Below, piece after piece: positions 27,239 through 37,900 of a DNA stretch of 64,000 bases. The position numbers and the translations under genes are program-made. The DNA is from Chthoniobacter flavus (GTDB lineage: Bacteria; Verrucomicrobiota; Verrucomicrobiia; Chthoniobacterales; Chthoniobacteraceae). The notes beneath the pieces are model-generated. The model did not search any database and was not told the DNA's origin. It saw nothing but the letters and a program-made list of their open reading frames with translations. Location: NCBI GenBank assembly GCA_945861435.1, contig CAMAUX010000004.1, positions 1 through 64,000 on the forward strand, in the 5' to 3' direction. The first letter of the stretch is position 1; each line of letters begins with the position of its first letter.

Positions 27239-28492
27239 ATGCCCCACACCTACAGCGCCCGCCCCCTTCTGGGCTTGTTGTGCCTTAGCGCACTGTGCCT
27301 CGCCGCGGCCACTTCTCTCGCCCAGTCCGCCAACTGGCCTCAGTTCCGCGGCCCCCTCTCCAACGGTTCGACCCCGACGGCCTCCATTCCCTCAGCCCCA
27401 GCCATTGTCTGGAGCGCTCCACTTCCAGGCCGCGGCATCTCCAGCCCCATCGTGGTCGACGGGAAAATCCTCCTCACCGCTTCCAGCGGTCCCACACAGG
27501 AAAAACTCCACGTCCTCTGCTTCGACGCCGCCTCCGGATCCCTCCTGTGGCAACGGGAACTGCGTGCCACCGGCCGCACCATGGCCCACGAAAAAACCGC
27601 CGTTGCCGCCCCCGCCCCGTGCAGTGACGGCAAACGCGTCTTCGCCCTCTGGAGTTGTAACGACCTGGTCGCCCTCGACCTCGACGGCAACCTGCTTTGG
27701 ACCCGCGGCCTCACCTCCGACTACCCCAACGTCAGCAACAGCCTCGGCATGGCGTCCTCCCCTCTCGTCGTCGACAACACCCTCGTCGCCGTCGTTGAAA
27801 ACGATAGCGAAAGCTACTCCCTCGGCATCGACGCAGATACCGGTCTCAACCTCTGGAAACTCGAGCGCCCAAAAAACGCCAACTGGACCAGCCCCGTCCT
27901 CTGGAAACCCACAGCCGATGCCAACCCCGTCGTCCTACTCCAGTCTTCAAAGGGCCTCCTCGCCGTGGCGCCGCGCACCGGCAGCGCTCTCTGGAGCTAT
28001 GATGGCGGCGCTTCCACCGTGAGCTCCAGCGCATCCGCAGAGGGCCATGGGCTTGTCCTCGTCCCCTCCAACGGCCTCACCGCACTGCGCCCAGCGCCCA
28101 ACAACGCACCCCCGGAACAACTCTGGAACGCGCGCGCCCTCAATCCCGCCACCGTCAGCCCACTCGTCCTCGGATCCCGCGTCCTGTCCACCAACAACGC
28201 CGGCGTCCTCTCCTGCGCAAACCTCTCCACAGGCGAAGCGCAGTGGAAACTACGTCTCACTGGCCCCTTCAGTTCCTCTCCCGTCGGCGCAGGCTCAACG
28301 CTTCTGATCGTCAGTGAAAAAGGCCTCGTCCAAACCGCGGACGTCTCCGGCAGCGAAGGCCGTCTCTTGGGCACCCTCCAACTCCCGCTCCGAGCTGAAA
28401 CCAAGGAGCTCGTCTTGGGAACCCCTGCTCTCAGCGGCCAGCGCGTTTTCGTTCGTACTGAGAGCACCCTCTGGTGCCTCGGAGGTTCCTAA
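27239..28492 (+). CDS. secreted PQQ-like beta-propeller repeat protein
   Basis: 417 aa. The signal peptide is followed by NWPQFRGPLSNG, the standard opening of PVC-type PQQ-like propeller proteins. Repeats of the form V-x-G-x-x-x-x-x-A-(L/C)-D-x-x-(S/T)-G-x-x-x-W are visible, for example LCFDAASGSLLWQREL, ALDLDGNLLWTRGL, LGIDADTGLNLWKLE and APRTGSALWSYDGG. No residues for PQQ or haem binding are evident, so it may be a scaffold or binding propeller. It lies 6 bp after the barrel gene and 33 bp before the PSCyt gene. Confidence 0.87.
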   Translation: MPHTYSARPLLGLLCLSALCLAAATSLAQSANWPQFRGPLSNGSTPTASIPSAPAIVWSAPLPGRGISSPIVVDGKILLTASSGPTQEKLHVLCFDAASGSLLWQRELRATGRTMAHEKTAVAAPAPCSDGKRVFALWSCNDLVALDLDGNLLWTRGLTSDYPNVSNSLGMASSPLVVDNTLVAVVENDSESYSLGIDADTGLNLWKLERPKNANWTSPVLWKPTADANPVVLLQSSKGLLAVAPRTGSALWSYDGGASTVSSSASAEGHGLVLVPSNGLTALRPAPNNAPPEQLWNARALNPATVSPLVLGSRVLSTNNAGVLSCANLSTGEAQWKLRLTGPFSSSPVGAGSTLLIVSEKGLVQTADVSGSEGRLLGTLQLPLRAETKELVLGTPALSGQRVFVRTESTLWCLGGS

Positions 28493-28525
28493 ACGCCCAC
28501 CAGTCGCCCCTCCCCCCCGCTCCTC

Positions 28526-30766
28526 ATGCGCACCCGTGCGCCCGCACCCGCTCTGGCACTTGCTGCATACCTGCTCCTCTCAGGACTCGGGAGCGCGGAT
28601 GACACCCGCGATGCCTTCTTCGAAAATCGCGTCCGCCCCATCCTCGCGAACCACTGCATCGACTGCCATGGCGAGAAGAAGCAAAAGGGCGGCCTGCGTC
28701 TCGACTCGCGCGCCGGTTGGGAACGGGGTGGCGACAACGGCCCCGCCATTGTCCCGGGTAAGAGCGCCGAAAGCCTTTTCTTCAAGGCTGTCCTCCATTC
28801 CGATCCCGACCTGAAGATGCCGCCCAAGGAACCCCTCGCGCCCTCCGATGTGGAGGCCCTCGCGAAGTGGATCGATTCCGGCGCAGCAGATCCGCGCACA
28901 GCGGCCGTGCGTCCGGTAGTCGATCCCGAGCAGGCAAAACGTCACTGGTCATTCCAACCTCTTGCACACACTTCCCCGCCGCCGGTCCACAATCCCGCAT
29001 GGTGCCGCAATTCCATCGACCAGTTCATTCTTGCCCGCCTCGAATCCGCACACCTCCAACCATCCCCCCAGGCAGACAAGGCGACCCTGCTGCGCCGCGC
29101 GAGCTTTGATCTCACAGGGCTCCCACCCTCCGAAGACGACCTCCACGCATTCCTCGCCGATGATTCCCCGCGCGCTTGGGAGCAGGTGGTCGACCGCCTC
29201 CTTGCCAGCCCCCAATACGGCGAGCGCTGGGGCCGCCACTGGCTAGACCTCGCTCGCTACGCAGACACCTGCGGCTTCCACAACGACCTCGACCGCCCCC
29301 ACGCATGGCGTTACCGCGACTACGTCATCGACAGCTTCAACGCCGACAAACCCTACCAGCGCTTCGTCGCCGAACAGCTCGCCGGCGACGAAGTGACAGA
29401 CGCCGATGAACTCACCCTGGTCGCCACCGGCTTCTGCCGCAATGGCCCCTCCAATGACGACAACATGGGCGTCGATCGCGAGCAGTACCGCATGGACCAG
29501 CTCGACGACGTGGTCTCCACCACCGCCAACGTCTTCCTCGGACTCACCATCGGTTGCGCCCGCTGCCACGACCACAAGACAGACCCCTTCTCTAGCGCAG
29601 ATTACTACAGCCTCATCGCCGTTTTCTACGGCACCGAAAAACGCGGCGTCCCAAAGGAGCCCCCCCCCAAGGATCCAGACAAAAACTCCGACCCCGAAAA
29701 GGCCGCCAAACCGCAGCCGATCAACTACCACGCCCTTGTGGAGACCAAGGCCACTGTGCGTCCCGTCCACATCCTGCGTCGCGGCAGCGTCAAGAATCCG
29801 GGCGCGATCGTCGATCCCGCTGTGCCTGCGGTTCTTTCCACCAACCACCCGCTCCCCCTGCAACCACCGCAGGCGGGCGCCAAGTCCTCGGGGCGCCGGA
29901 TCGCCCTCGCGCAATGGATCACCAGCGAGCACAACCCTCTCACATGGCGGGTACTCGCCAACCGCATCTGGCAGCACCACTTCGGCTCTGGTCTCGTAGC
30001 CACCCCTAGCAACTTCGGCTTCAAAGGCTCCTCTCCCACACACCCCGAGCTCCTCGACTTCCTTGCTCATCAGCTTCTGGAATCCGGAGGCCGCTGGAAG
30101 CCCCTCCACAGACTGATCCTTCTCTCGGCCGCCTATCAGCAGGAGTCCCGCGCACGCACCGATGCATTTCAAACGGATCCCGAAAACCGCCTTCTGTGGC
30201 GAATGCCCATGCGCCGTCTCGAAGCAGAGGCCATCCGGGATGCCATTCTATCCAGTGCAGGCACACTCAACACCCGCGCGGGCGGCCCCGGAATCAAACC
30301 ACGCATCCGTCCTGAGCTCCTCACCGCCAGCCAGCGCAACAAGTGGCCGCAACACGCGGAGGAGGGCCCGGAGCTCTGGCGGCGCAGCGTGTATATCTAC
30401 GTGAAACGCCAGCTCTTGATGCCAATGCTCGAGCTCTTCGACGCACCCACCACCACCGACTCCTGCCCCGAACGCATCCACAGCGTGCTCCCCACCCAAG
30501 CCCTCGTGCTCATGAACGACGAGTTCGTCGAGGACCATGCCGCCCTCCTCGCCCAGCACGCATGGGAAAGCGCTCGCGGCGACTTCTCCACTGCCATCCG
30601 AATCCTGCACGAACGCACCCTCTCAAAGCCCCCCACCGCGCCCCGCCTCGCGCAATCCCTCGCATTCCTCCAGACCCAGACAAGTGCCGGCGCAAACCCC
30701 GTCGACGCGCTCGCCGACCTCGCCCACGTCCTCTTCAACAGCAGCGAGTTTCTCTCCCTCGAATGA
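28526..30766 (+). CDS. planctomycete-type cytochrome protein (PSCyt1-DUF1549-DUF1553)
   Basis: 746 aa with a signal peptide (LALAAYLLLSGLGSAD). PSCyt1 has the haem motif CIDCHG followed by KKQKGGLRLDS. DUF1549 has YGERWGRHWLDLARYADTCG and a second CxxCH (CARCHDHKTDP). DUF1553 has LANRIWQHHFGSGLVATPSNFG, SPTHPELLDFL and SVLPTQALVLMNDEFV. Unlike the 1041-aa paralog it stops right after DUF1553. The linker KEPPPKDPDKNSDPEK is encoded partly by a C9 tract (29660-29668) that could slip. The stop overlaps the DUF1501 start by 4 bp (ATGA). Confidence 0.92.
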   Translation: MRTRAPAPALALAAYLLLSGLGSADDTRDAFFENRVRPILANHCIDCHGEKKQKGGLRLDSRAGWERGGDNGPAIVPGKSAESLFFKAVLHSDPDLKMPPKEPLAPSDVEALAKWIDSGAADPRTAAVRPVVDPEQAKRHWSFQPLAHTSPPPVHNPAWCRNSIDQFILARLESAHLQPSPQADKATLLRRASFDLTGLPPSEDDLHAFLADDSPRAWEQVVDRLLASPQYGERWGRHWLDLARYADTCGFHNDLDRPHAWRYRDYVIDSFNADKPYQRFVAEQLAGDEVTDADELTLVATGFCRNGPSNDDNMGVDREQYRMDQLDDVVSTTANVFLGLTIGCARCHDHKTDPFSSADYYSLIAVFYGTEKRGVPKEPPPKDPDKNSDPEKAAKPQPINYHALVETKATVRPVHILRRGSVKNPGAIVDPAVPAVLSTNHPLPLQPPQAGAKSSGRRIALAQWITSEHNPLTWRVLANRIWQHHFGSGLVATPSNFGFKGSSPTHPELLDFLAHQLLESGGRWKPLHRLILLSAAYQQESRARTDAFQTDPENRLLWRMPMRRLEAEAIRDAILSSAGTLNTRAGGPGIKPRIRPELLTASQRNKWPQHAEEGPELWRRSVYIYVKRQLLMPMLELFDAPTTTDSCPERIHSVLPTQALVLMNDEFVEDHAALLAQHAWESARGDFSTAIRILHERTLSKPPTAPRLAQSLAFLQTQTSAGANPVDALADLAHVLFNSSEFLSLE

Positions 30767-32190
30767 ACCGCCCTCTCTCACGCCGGCACATGCTCCAACT
30801 CGCCGGGGGCGGCTTCGGAGCCACGGCATTCAACGCCCTCCTCGGTGCCGATCAGCCCCCCTCCAACCCGGGGCCGGACCCCGCCCACCCACTGCTCGCC
30901 CGCCCGCCTCACTTCGCCCCAAAGGCCACGTCCGTCATCTTCCTCTTCATGTACGGGGGCCCGAGCCACATCGACCTCTTTGACCCAAAACCCGAACTCG
31001 AAAAGTGGCACGGCAAGGCAATCCCTGTGTGGAAACCGGAGGACGCTTTCATGGGCAAGAAGACCCAGAACGTCGCGATGAAGAGCTACTACGCGTTCGC
31101 TCCCCACGGCGCCTCGGGCATGGAAATCTCGGAAGCCTACCCGCACCTCTCCAAGCACGCGGACGAACTCTGCCTCATCCGCTCCATGCACGCAGAGAGC
31201 AACAACCACGGGCCAGCCCTGTTCCAGATGAACAGCGGTTTCATCCAAGCGGGACGCCCCAGCATGGGATCCTGGCTCACCTATGGCCTCGGCTCCGAAA
31301 GCCAGAACCTTCCAGGATTCGTCGTCCTCCTCGACCAACTGGGCGCCCCAGTCAACGGCGCGATGAACTGGTCCAACGGCTTCATGCCAGCCGCTTACCA
31401 AGGCGTTCCCTTCCGCTCAAACGGCGACCCCATCGCCTACCTCAACCCGCCCAAACGCACCACCGCCCAACGCCAGCGCTCACGACTCGACCTGCTCCAA
31501 AAGTGGAATCAGGAGTACGCCGACGCCCACCCCCTCGAAACCGCCCTCTCCGCGCGCGTCGCCTCCTACGAACTCGCCTTCCGCATGCAGATGAGCGCCG
31601 CCGAGTGCACCAACCTCTCCGACGAACCAGACCCCATTCGCCAAGCCTACGGCCTCGACCAACCCGTCACCCGCCACTTCGGACGCAACTGCCTGCTCGC
31701 CCGCCGTCTGGTCGAACGCGGCGTCCGTTTCGTCCAAGTCTACAGCGGCGGCAACGAGGGTCCCAAAGCATGGGACGCCCACGACGACCTTAAAAAGAAT
31801 CACGACCTCCACTGCGCCGAAACCGACGCCCCCATCGCCGCACTCCTCACCGATCTCAAAAACCGCGGCCTCCTCGACACCACCCTCGTCGTCTGGGGCG
31901 GCGAATTCGGACGGTCCCCCGTCGCAGAGAACGGCAAGGGCCGCGATCACCATCCCAAGGGCTTCACCATGTGGATGGCCGGTGGCGGCGTCCGCGGCGG
32001 AATCATCCACGGCGCCACCGACCCCTTCGGTTACAACGCCATCGAGAACAAGGTCTCCGTGCCAGATCTTCACGCCACGATGCTCCATCAAATGGGCCTC
32101 GACCACGAACGCCTCACCTTCCGCCATTCCGGTCGCGATTACCGCCTCACCGACGTCAGCGGGCGCGTTGTGCGTGAGATTCTTGCCTGA
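30763..32190 (+). CDS. DUF1501 family protein (Tat-exported)
   Basis: 475 aa from the ATG at 30763, which overlaps the previous stop by 4 bp. The frame is open much further upstream, but that part is the shadow of the PSCyt gene. A Tat leader (LSRRHMLQLAGGGFGATAFN) is present. Family landmarks: FLFMYGGPSHIDLFDPKP, NNHGPALFQMNSG, VVWGGEFGRSPVAENGKGRDHHP, FTMWMAGGGVRGG. It is paralogous to the protein at 14627-16063, with the same metal-site-like His/Asp positions. Its substrate is unknown. It is the last gene of the barrel operon, 100 bp before the pseudokinase gene. Confidence 0.92.
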   Translation: MNRPLSRRHMLQLAGGGFGATAFNALLGADQPPSNPGPDPAHPLLARPPHFAPKATSVIFLFMYGGPSHIDLFDPKPELEKWHGKAIPVWKPEDAFMGKKTQNVAMKSYYAFAPHGASGMEISEAYPHLSKHADELCLIRSMHAESNNHGPALFQMNSGFIQAGRPSMGSWLTYGLGSESQNLPGFVVLLDQLGAPVNGAMNWSNGFMPAAYQGVPFRSNGDPIAYLNPPKRTTAQRQRSRLDLLQKWNQEYADAHPLETALSARVASYELAFRMQMSAAECTNLSDEPDPIRQAYGLDQPVTRHFGRNCLLARRLVERGVRFVQVYSGGNEGPKAWDAHDDLKKNHDLHCAETDAPIAALLTDLKNRGLLDTTLVVWGGEFGRSPVAENGKGRDHHPKGFTMWMAGGGVRGGIIHGATDPFGYNAIENKVSVPDLHATMLHQMGLDHERLTFRHSGRDYRLTDVSGRVVREILA

Positions 32191-32223
32191 ACGGCTGCCT
32201 CCGCCCGTTCTCCCGTGCCTCTA

Positions 32224-32252
32224 CATACAGACCAGAGGCCTGTTGCTATACT
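32224..32252 (+). promoter_or_regulatory. possible promoter for the pseudokinase gene
   Basis: TATACT at 32247-32252 matches five of six -10 bases. CATACA at 32224-32229, 17 bp upstream, keeps only the ACA half of a -35. Transcription would begin about 30 bp before the ATG at 32291. Pattern-based and uncertain. Confidence 0.35.
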
Positions 32253-32290
32253 AGCTGCATCGGACCTAATCTAATTCCGCCCCCCCGCAA

Positions 32291-34912
32291 ATGCCTCCCC
32301 CCAGAGACATCGAGGTGCGCTCTCAAAACGGCGACACCCTGCTCAAGACCACGCTCCCGTCCGGCATCTATCTCATCGGCGCCGACGAATGCGCGGCCCT
32401 TCGTATTCAGGGATCCGATGTCCGCGCCCAACACTGTCACCTCGTCATCAGCGAAAAGGAGGTCCTCCTGCTGGAGACCAACGCTGCCGATCCCTCCCAC
32501 AGCACTACCGTTGTGCTCTCCCCGATGCGTCCAACCAGCATCGGTTCGGCTCAACTTCACCTCCACCAATCGTCTGCTCCAGAAAAGGAAAAAGCTTCAT
32601 CCAAATACGCACTCGGCTCCGTCATCACCCGTGGGAGCTCCGGCCAGATCCACAACGCCGTCGAGAAAACCACAGGGCGCAGAGTCGCAATGAAGCTCCT
32701 GCCGGTTTCAGCAAACGACGAAACAGACAGCGACAGGTTCCTCGCAGAAGCCAAAATCACCGCGCAGCTCGAGCACCCGGGCGTCGTCCCCGTGTACGAA
32801 TTGGGTACCGCATGGGCAGGTCGCCGCTTCTACACCATGAAGCTCGTCGACGGCATCACCCTTGCCAAAATCCTCGAGGACATCCACGCCGGCAATCCCG
32901 CGGTGGTGCACAAGTATCCCCTCGCAGCTCTCCTCGCAGCGTTCCAAAAGGTTTGCGACGCCATCGCGTACGCCCACAGCCGCGGCATCCTCCACCGCAA
33001 CCTCAAACCCGAGAACATCACGCTCGGCGCCTTCGGCGAGGTCCTCGTCACGAACTGGAGCGTTGCCATCCACATCAATTCCCTTGCCGATCCCCATTCC
33101 CACAGAGAGGGCGAAGTCATCGGCACCGCCCGTTACATGAGTCCGGAGCAGGCACGGGCGGAAAACAGCACCCTCGACCCTCGCAGCGACATCTACTCCC
33201 TTGGCGCCATCCTCTTCCGCATCCTCAGCCTCCGCTCTTCGGTCGCCGACGGCCCCGTGCTCGAAATACTCGAACGTGTAGGCAGGGGACGAATCCTCCC
33301 TCTCAAAGATCCCCCTCGCAATCCCAAGGTCGAATCCCACCTCCCTGGCGGCCGAATTCCGGCCTCACTCGCAGCCATAGTCAACAAGGCCATGGCCTTC
33401 GATCGCAACCAGCGCTACGCCTGCGTGTCCGACCTCCTCAACGACCTGGATGGCTACCGCAACGGCTACCTCACCAGCGCCGAGCGCGGCACATGGTGGA
33501 AACGGGGCGCACTCTTCCTCTGGCGTCACAGGATCACCAGCGTCGCCGCCGCCTTCGTCCTTATCTTCGGCGGTGCACTCGCAGCCAAAAGCCTCATCGC
33601 AGCACGCCAAGCGGGAGCCGCCCTCGCCAAGCAGCGCTCCAGCGCCCCCATCCTGCGTCAACTCGCCCAAAGCGAGGCCGCATCGCAGCGCCTCGCCTCC
33701 GCACTCAAAAAACTCGATACCGCCCTGCAACTCGACCCGGATCACCTCCCCACCATCGCCCGCATGGCATGGATCAACGCCGGCCTCGCACGCATGAACG
33801 ACGCCGCATCCCTCATGCGCAACGTGATCGAACGCGACCCTGCCAACGAAGAAGCACGGCAGTCCCTTCCCCTCTTCGAAAAACTCGCCCGCATCCCACC
33901 TCGAGACTGGTCTAAACGAGGCCCAAACTCCATCGCCCCGGAAGACACACGCAGCCTCGTCGAGTTGATGACCGCTCGTGGCCTCACCGGCGAAACCCTA
34001 GCACTCGGAAATTTCCTCACCCTCTCCTCGGAGCAAAAACAACAGATCATCACCAGCCGCCTCGAAGAACTCCTCGGAAAATCAGGCAACTGGGACCTCT
34101 CCCTCAACCAAAACACTTCCCCTAAAGAGATCCGCCTGATCATCCATGATCCAGCCTTCAGCAGTCTGGAACCTCTGCGAGGACTTCCCTTGGACGCCCT
34201 AGACATCGCCGGCACTTCGGTCACCGACATCTCCCCCCTGCGGGGCATGGACCTCAAGGTGCTGAAAATCTCCGGACTCAACGTCTCAGATATTTCTGTG
34301 GTACAAGGAATGCCGCTTCGTAATCTGGACATTCGAAACACGCAGGTGTTCACACTCGCAGCGATTCGAGGCGCGTCCCTCGCTCATCTTCATGCGACCG
34401 GTTGCCCGCTGCCCGACTTCAGGCCGCTCAAGTTTATGCCACAGCTCCAATACCTGAGCTTGGGCAACAATCTGGCCCCGCTCGAATTATCCCTCCTCAC
34501 CACCAAACAGATCGTGAGTCTCTCGCTCGATCAGTCGGGCATCTCCGATCTCTCTCCACTCACAGGCCAGCAACTGGAAAGACTCTCCATCTCCTCCAAC
34601 CCCGTCTCGGATCTGTCCCCGCTCAAGAGCATGCCAATTGTCGAACTCCACATGCTCAATGTCGGCCAACCCAAAGGCATGGAAACTCTGGCGACCATGC
34701 CAAACCTCACCTCCCTGCACATCTCCTCCGAGTCGGTTCCGTTCCTCCCTGCGGCCCTCCTCAAGAAGCCCGATCTCAAGATCATGATCGATCCCGCACC
34801 CCGATCCTCTGACGACCTCCAGCGCGATCGATCCAACCCAAATCCCCAACCTCAGTCGCCGCCCCAGCCGCAACCCATACCGGCTCCTCAGCCGCCTCCG
34901 CGCCAAGGCTAA
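32291..34912 (+). CDS. predicted membrane pseudokinase: FHA-like domain, kinase fold, TM helix, leucine-rich repeats
   Basis: 873 aa. Residues 1-95 resemble a degenerate FHA domain (GIYLIGADECAALRIQG, no GR or SxxH pair). A Ser/Thr kinase fold spans about 106-395. The ATP lysine is kept (Lys135 in VAMK), as are Glu153, GTARYMSPEQ and DPRSDIYSLG. Both catalytic aspartates are lost: the HRD motif reads HRNLKPEN (Asn237) and the DFG position reads TNWS (Asn255). Both are AAC codons where the paralog downstream has GAC. A TM helix lies at about 414-434, then a tetratricopeptide-like helical stretch, leucine-rich repeats with an SDISPL pattern (about 615-840) and a Pro/Gln-rich tail. It probably binds nucleotide but does not phosphorylate, and may regulate the active kinase. 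Confidence 0.88.
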   Translation: MPPPRDIEVRSQNGDTLLKTTLPSGIYLIGADECAALRIQGSDVRAQHCHLVISEKEVLLLETNAADPSHSTTVVLSPMRPTSIGSAQLHLHQSSAPEKEKASSKYALGSVITRGSSGQIHNAVEKTTGRRVAMKLLPVSANDETDSDRFLAEAKITAQLEHPGVVPVYELGTAWAGRRFYTMKLVDGITLAKILEDIHAGNPAVVHKYPLAALLAAFQKVCDAIAYAHSRGILHRNLKPENITLGAFGEVLVTNWSVAIHINSLADPHSHREGEVIGTARYMSPEQARAENSTLDPRSDIYSLGAILFRILSLRSSVADGPVLEILERVGRGRILPLKDPPRNPKVESHLPGGRIPASLAAIVNKAMAFDRNQRYACVSDLLNDLDGYRNGYLTSAERGTWWKRGALFLWRHRITSVAAAFVLIFGGALAAKSLIAARQAGAALAKQRSSAPILRQLAQSEAASQRLASALKKLDTALQLDPDHLPTIARMAWINAGLARMNDAASLMRNVIERDPANEEARQSLPLFEKLARIPPRDWSKRGPNSIAPEDTRSLVELMTARGLTGETLALGNFLTLSSEQKQQIITSRLEELLGKSGNWDLSLNQNTSPKEIRLIIHDPAFSSLEPLRGLPLDALDIAGTSVTDISPLRGMDLKVLKISGLNVSDISVVQGMPLRNLDIRNTQVFTLAAIRGASLAHLHATGCPLPDFRPLKFMPQLQYLSLGNNLAPLELSLLTTKQIVSLSLDQSGISDLSPLTGQQLERLSISSNPVSDLSPLKSMPIVELHMLNVGQPKGMETLATMPNLTSLHISSESVPFLPAALLKKPDLKIMIDPAPRSSDDLQRDRSNPNPQPQSPPQPQPIPAPQPPPRQG

Positions 34913-34976
34913 GCCCCACTCGCGCCGTCCCTAGTTCATGCGCCTCTGCACCCTCCAACCCCTCCAACCTTCAGCC

Positions 34977-34986
34977 AAGGAGGTGG
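34977..34986 (+). promoter_or_regulatory. strong ribosome binding site of the active kinase gene
   Basis: AAGGAGGTGG ends four bases before the ATG at 34991. It is a near-perfect anti-16S match and the strongest one I saw in the window, where most genes have none. It fixes the start and suggests the active kinase is translated more efficiently than the pseudokinase. Confidence 0.85.
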
Positions 34987-34990
34987 CCAC

Positions 34991-37900
34991 ATGAGTCCCT
35001 CTCCTCCCATGGTCGTGACCCTGCTCACCACCGCCGGCCAACGTCTGCTGGAACTCCCGCTTAGTCCGGGAACCCACACCATCGGCAGCGCCGATACCGC
35101 ATCCCTTCGCATCCAACTCCCAGGCATAGAGCCCCTGCATGCGCGCCTCAGCGTCGATGACTTCGGCCTCACCGTGGAAAGCCTCGTCGACGACAAACCC
35201 GTGGAACTCGACCAGATCCCACTCGAAAGCACCGCACTCATGTTCCCGGGCCAGCGCCTCAAGCTCGGCGACCTCTTCCTTGAACTCGAGGCCCCAGACC
35301 CCTCCTCCCGCCCTCCCTCAAGCGATAAGTACGCGATCGGCGACGTCTTCGCACGCGGCGGCATGGGCGTCGTCCGCTCGGCCCTCGACCCGGAAATCGG
35401 CCGCACCGTCGCTGTCAAAGTTCTGCACAGCAATCTTAAGGATCCCACGCAGAAACATCGCTTCCTCAACGAAGCCAGACTCACCGCACGCCTCCAGCAC
35501 CCAAGCATCGTCCCAGTCTACGAACTCGTCGAAGAACACGACGGCGACAACTTCTACGTGATGAAGTTGGTCCAAGGCGTGACCCTCAAGAAAATCCTCG
35601 ATTCCCTCGCCAAAGATGACGCGGAAATGGCCGCCAAGTACCCGCTCCCCACCCTCCTCACCGCCTTCGGCAAGGTCTGCGACGCCATCGCCTACGCGCA
35701 CAGTCGCAATGTCGTCCACCGCGACCTCAAACCGGACAACATTATGCTCGGCAACTATGGCGAGGTCTTCGTCATGGACTGGGGCGTCGCCAGGGAATTC
35801 GGCCACAACGACCAATCCGAAGTATCCCTCTCCGATGCCTCCGACGCGGGCCTCACCCTAGACGGCGAAGTCGTCGGAACCCCCCAGTACATGAGCCCCG
35901 AACAAGCCCGCGCAGAGGGATGGGCCATCGATGGCCGTAGCGACATCTACGCCCTCGGCGGCATTCTCTACGAAATCCTCGCCCTGCGCGCCTCCATTTC
36001 CATGCGCCCGGACCTCCGCGGCAACGAGGGACTCCTCGACATTCTCGATCGCGTGGGCCGCGGCCAGATCACCCTCATCTCGCCCCCAAAAAACATCCGC
36101 TTTCAGCACCTGCCAAGCGGCCGCATCCCGGAGGCCTTCACCGCCATTGTCTCAAAGGCCATGGCCCATGACCAGAGAGCCCGATATAAAAACGTCACCG
36201 CCCTCCAGCAAGATCTCGAGAGGGTTCAAGGAGGCTATCTCACCACGGCAGAAAACCAGACGCTGCGCAGGAAACTCAGCCTCTTTGTCGCTCGCAACCG
36301 CACCCTCCTCGTTGCATCCCTCCTCCTCCTCTTCATTGCATCTACCGCCATTTTCCAGACCATTCGATCAGGTCAAAACGCCGCGCGTGCACTCGCCGAA
36401 CTCACGTCCACTGCCTCGTCCCTTCTCGCAGCGGCGGACCGCGAGGCTTCTTATAATCATCTCGACAGTGCCTTGGAAAAACTCGATGCCGCACACCTGC
36501 TCAACCCGGCCCTCCGCATTGACCCCAGCCTCCGAGTGTGGATTCACATTGCACAGGGCCAGCCCATCCCCGCTGCAAATGCGCTGCGGAGTACCGCTCA
36601 GGGGGACACCGCTCATCCCTCGGCTGCGTCACTGCTCCCTATTCTCAGCCGCCTCTTCAACACTCCCATTCATGATTGGTCTCCGGAGGACCGCCTCGCG
36701 CTTCTGAACACACTCGAAACCCACGGCCGCTCCGGAGAACGCCTTCACCTCACCCACCTCCTCCAAGCCAGCGCCGCCCCGATCCTCTCCCTCATCCAAA
36801 ACCAACTCGCTTCTCGCCCCGGTGGAGACAATTTCATCGTCTCCATCGACTCCCGTGGCCTCATCGCCGTCGAGCTAAAGCAGTTCTCCTCCCACTCGTC
36901 CCTCGAACCACTGCGCGCTCTGCCCATAAGGTCCCTCAACCTCAATGGCTCAACCACAATCTCCGACCTCTCCCACATCGCCGGACTAAAACTCGTCGCC
37001 CTTAAAATCTCCGGCAGCCCGGTCACCGACCTCGGCCCTCTGCGCGGCATGCCCATCGAAATCCTCGAAGCTCACGGCTGCCCCCTCTCCAGCATCGATA
37101 TACTGTCAGGCATGCGTCTCCGACGCCTCACCCTCTCAAACAAAGCCCTCAAGTCAGCCAACCTCAGCGTCCTCGCAGACGCCCCGCTCGAAGAACTCGA
37201 ACTCTCGGGGCTCCCCGTCGGAGATCTCACGCCCCTCAGCCGCAAACCCCTTCGCATCCTCAAACTCATTAACAGCGACGTACGCGACCTCGCCCCTCTT
37301 CACGGCGCTCCCATTCGCATCCTCGACCTCCAAGGATGCTCTCAACTCCAGTCCGCCAACCAACTCGCTGTCCTCGTCCGCCTACGCGAACTCACCGAAC
37401 TCTCCCTTCCTCCCAACGCCGAACTCCCCGAACTCCTGCGCATCCATCCCGCACTCCAAAAAGTCAGGATGATCCCCTTCGCACCGACCTACCAATCGAA
37501 GGACACCTTCTGGGAGCAGTACCAAAAAAGACGCTCCCAAGCCCCTGCTCACCCGCGCATCAACGCCGCATGGATCTGGGGCGACTCCGCAGCCAATGGC
37601 AAATTCCCGCCCGGCAACGAGCAAGTCCTCCTGCGCACCACATGGAAGCTCGATGCCCCGCCTTCCTCCGGCATCGCCTTGGTCACCTGCGACGACGTTT
37701 TCAACCTCTACATCAACGACAAGCCCGTAGCGTACAGCGCCGAATTGGCAAAACTCACCTCCATCCCACTCCACGACAAACTCCAAAAGGGCGACAACCA
37801 TATCGTCGTCGCCGCATCCAACGTCGGCGCCGGCTCAAACCCAGCCGGCTTCTTCTTCTACGCCGAAGCCGCACTCTCCAACGGATCCCGCACCTCTCTC

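Noticed and set aside
30343-30762. N-terminal extension of the second DUF1501 protein
   Set aside because: It lies inside the PSCyt gene, is Arg/Pro-rich, and would bury the Tat signal at internal positions.
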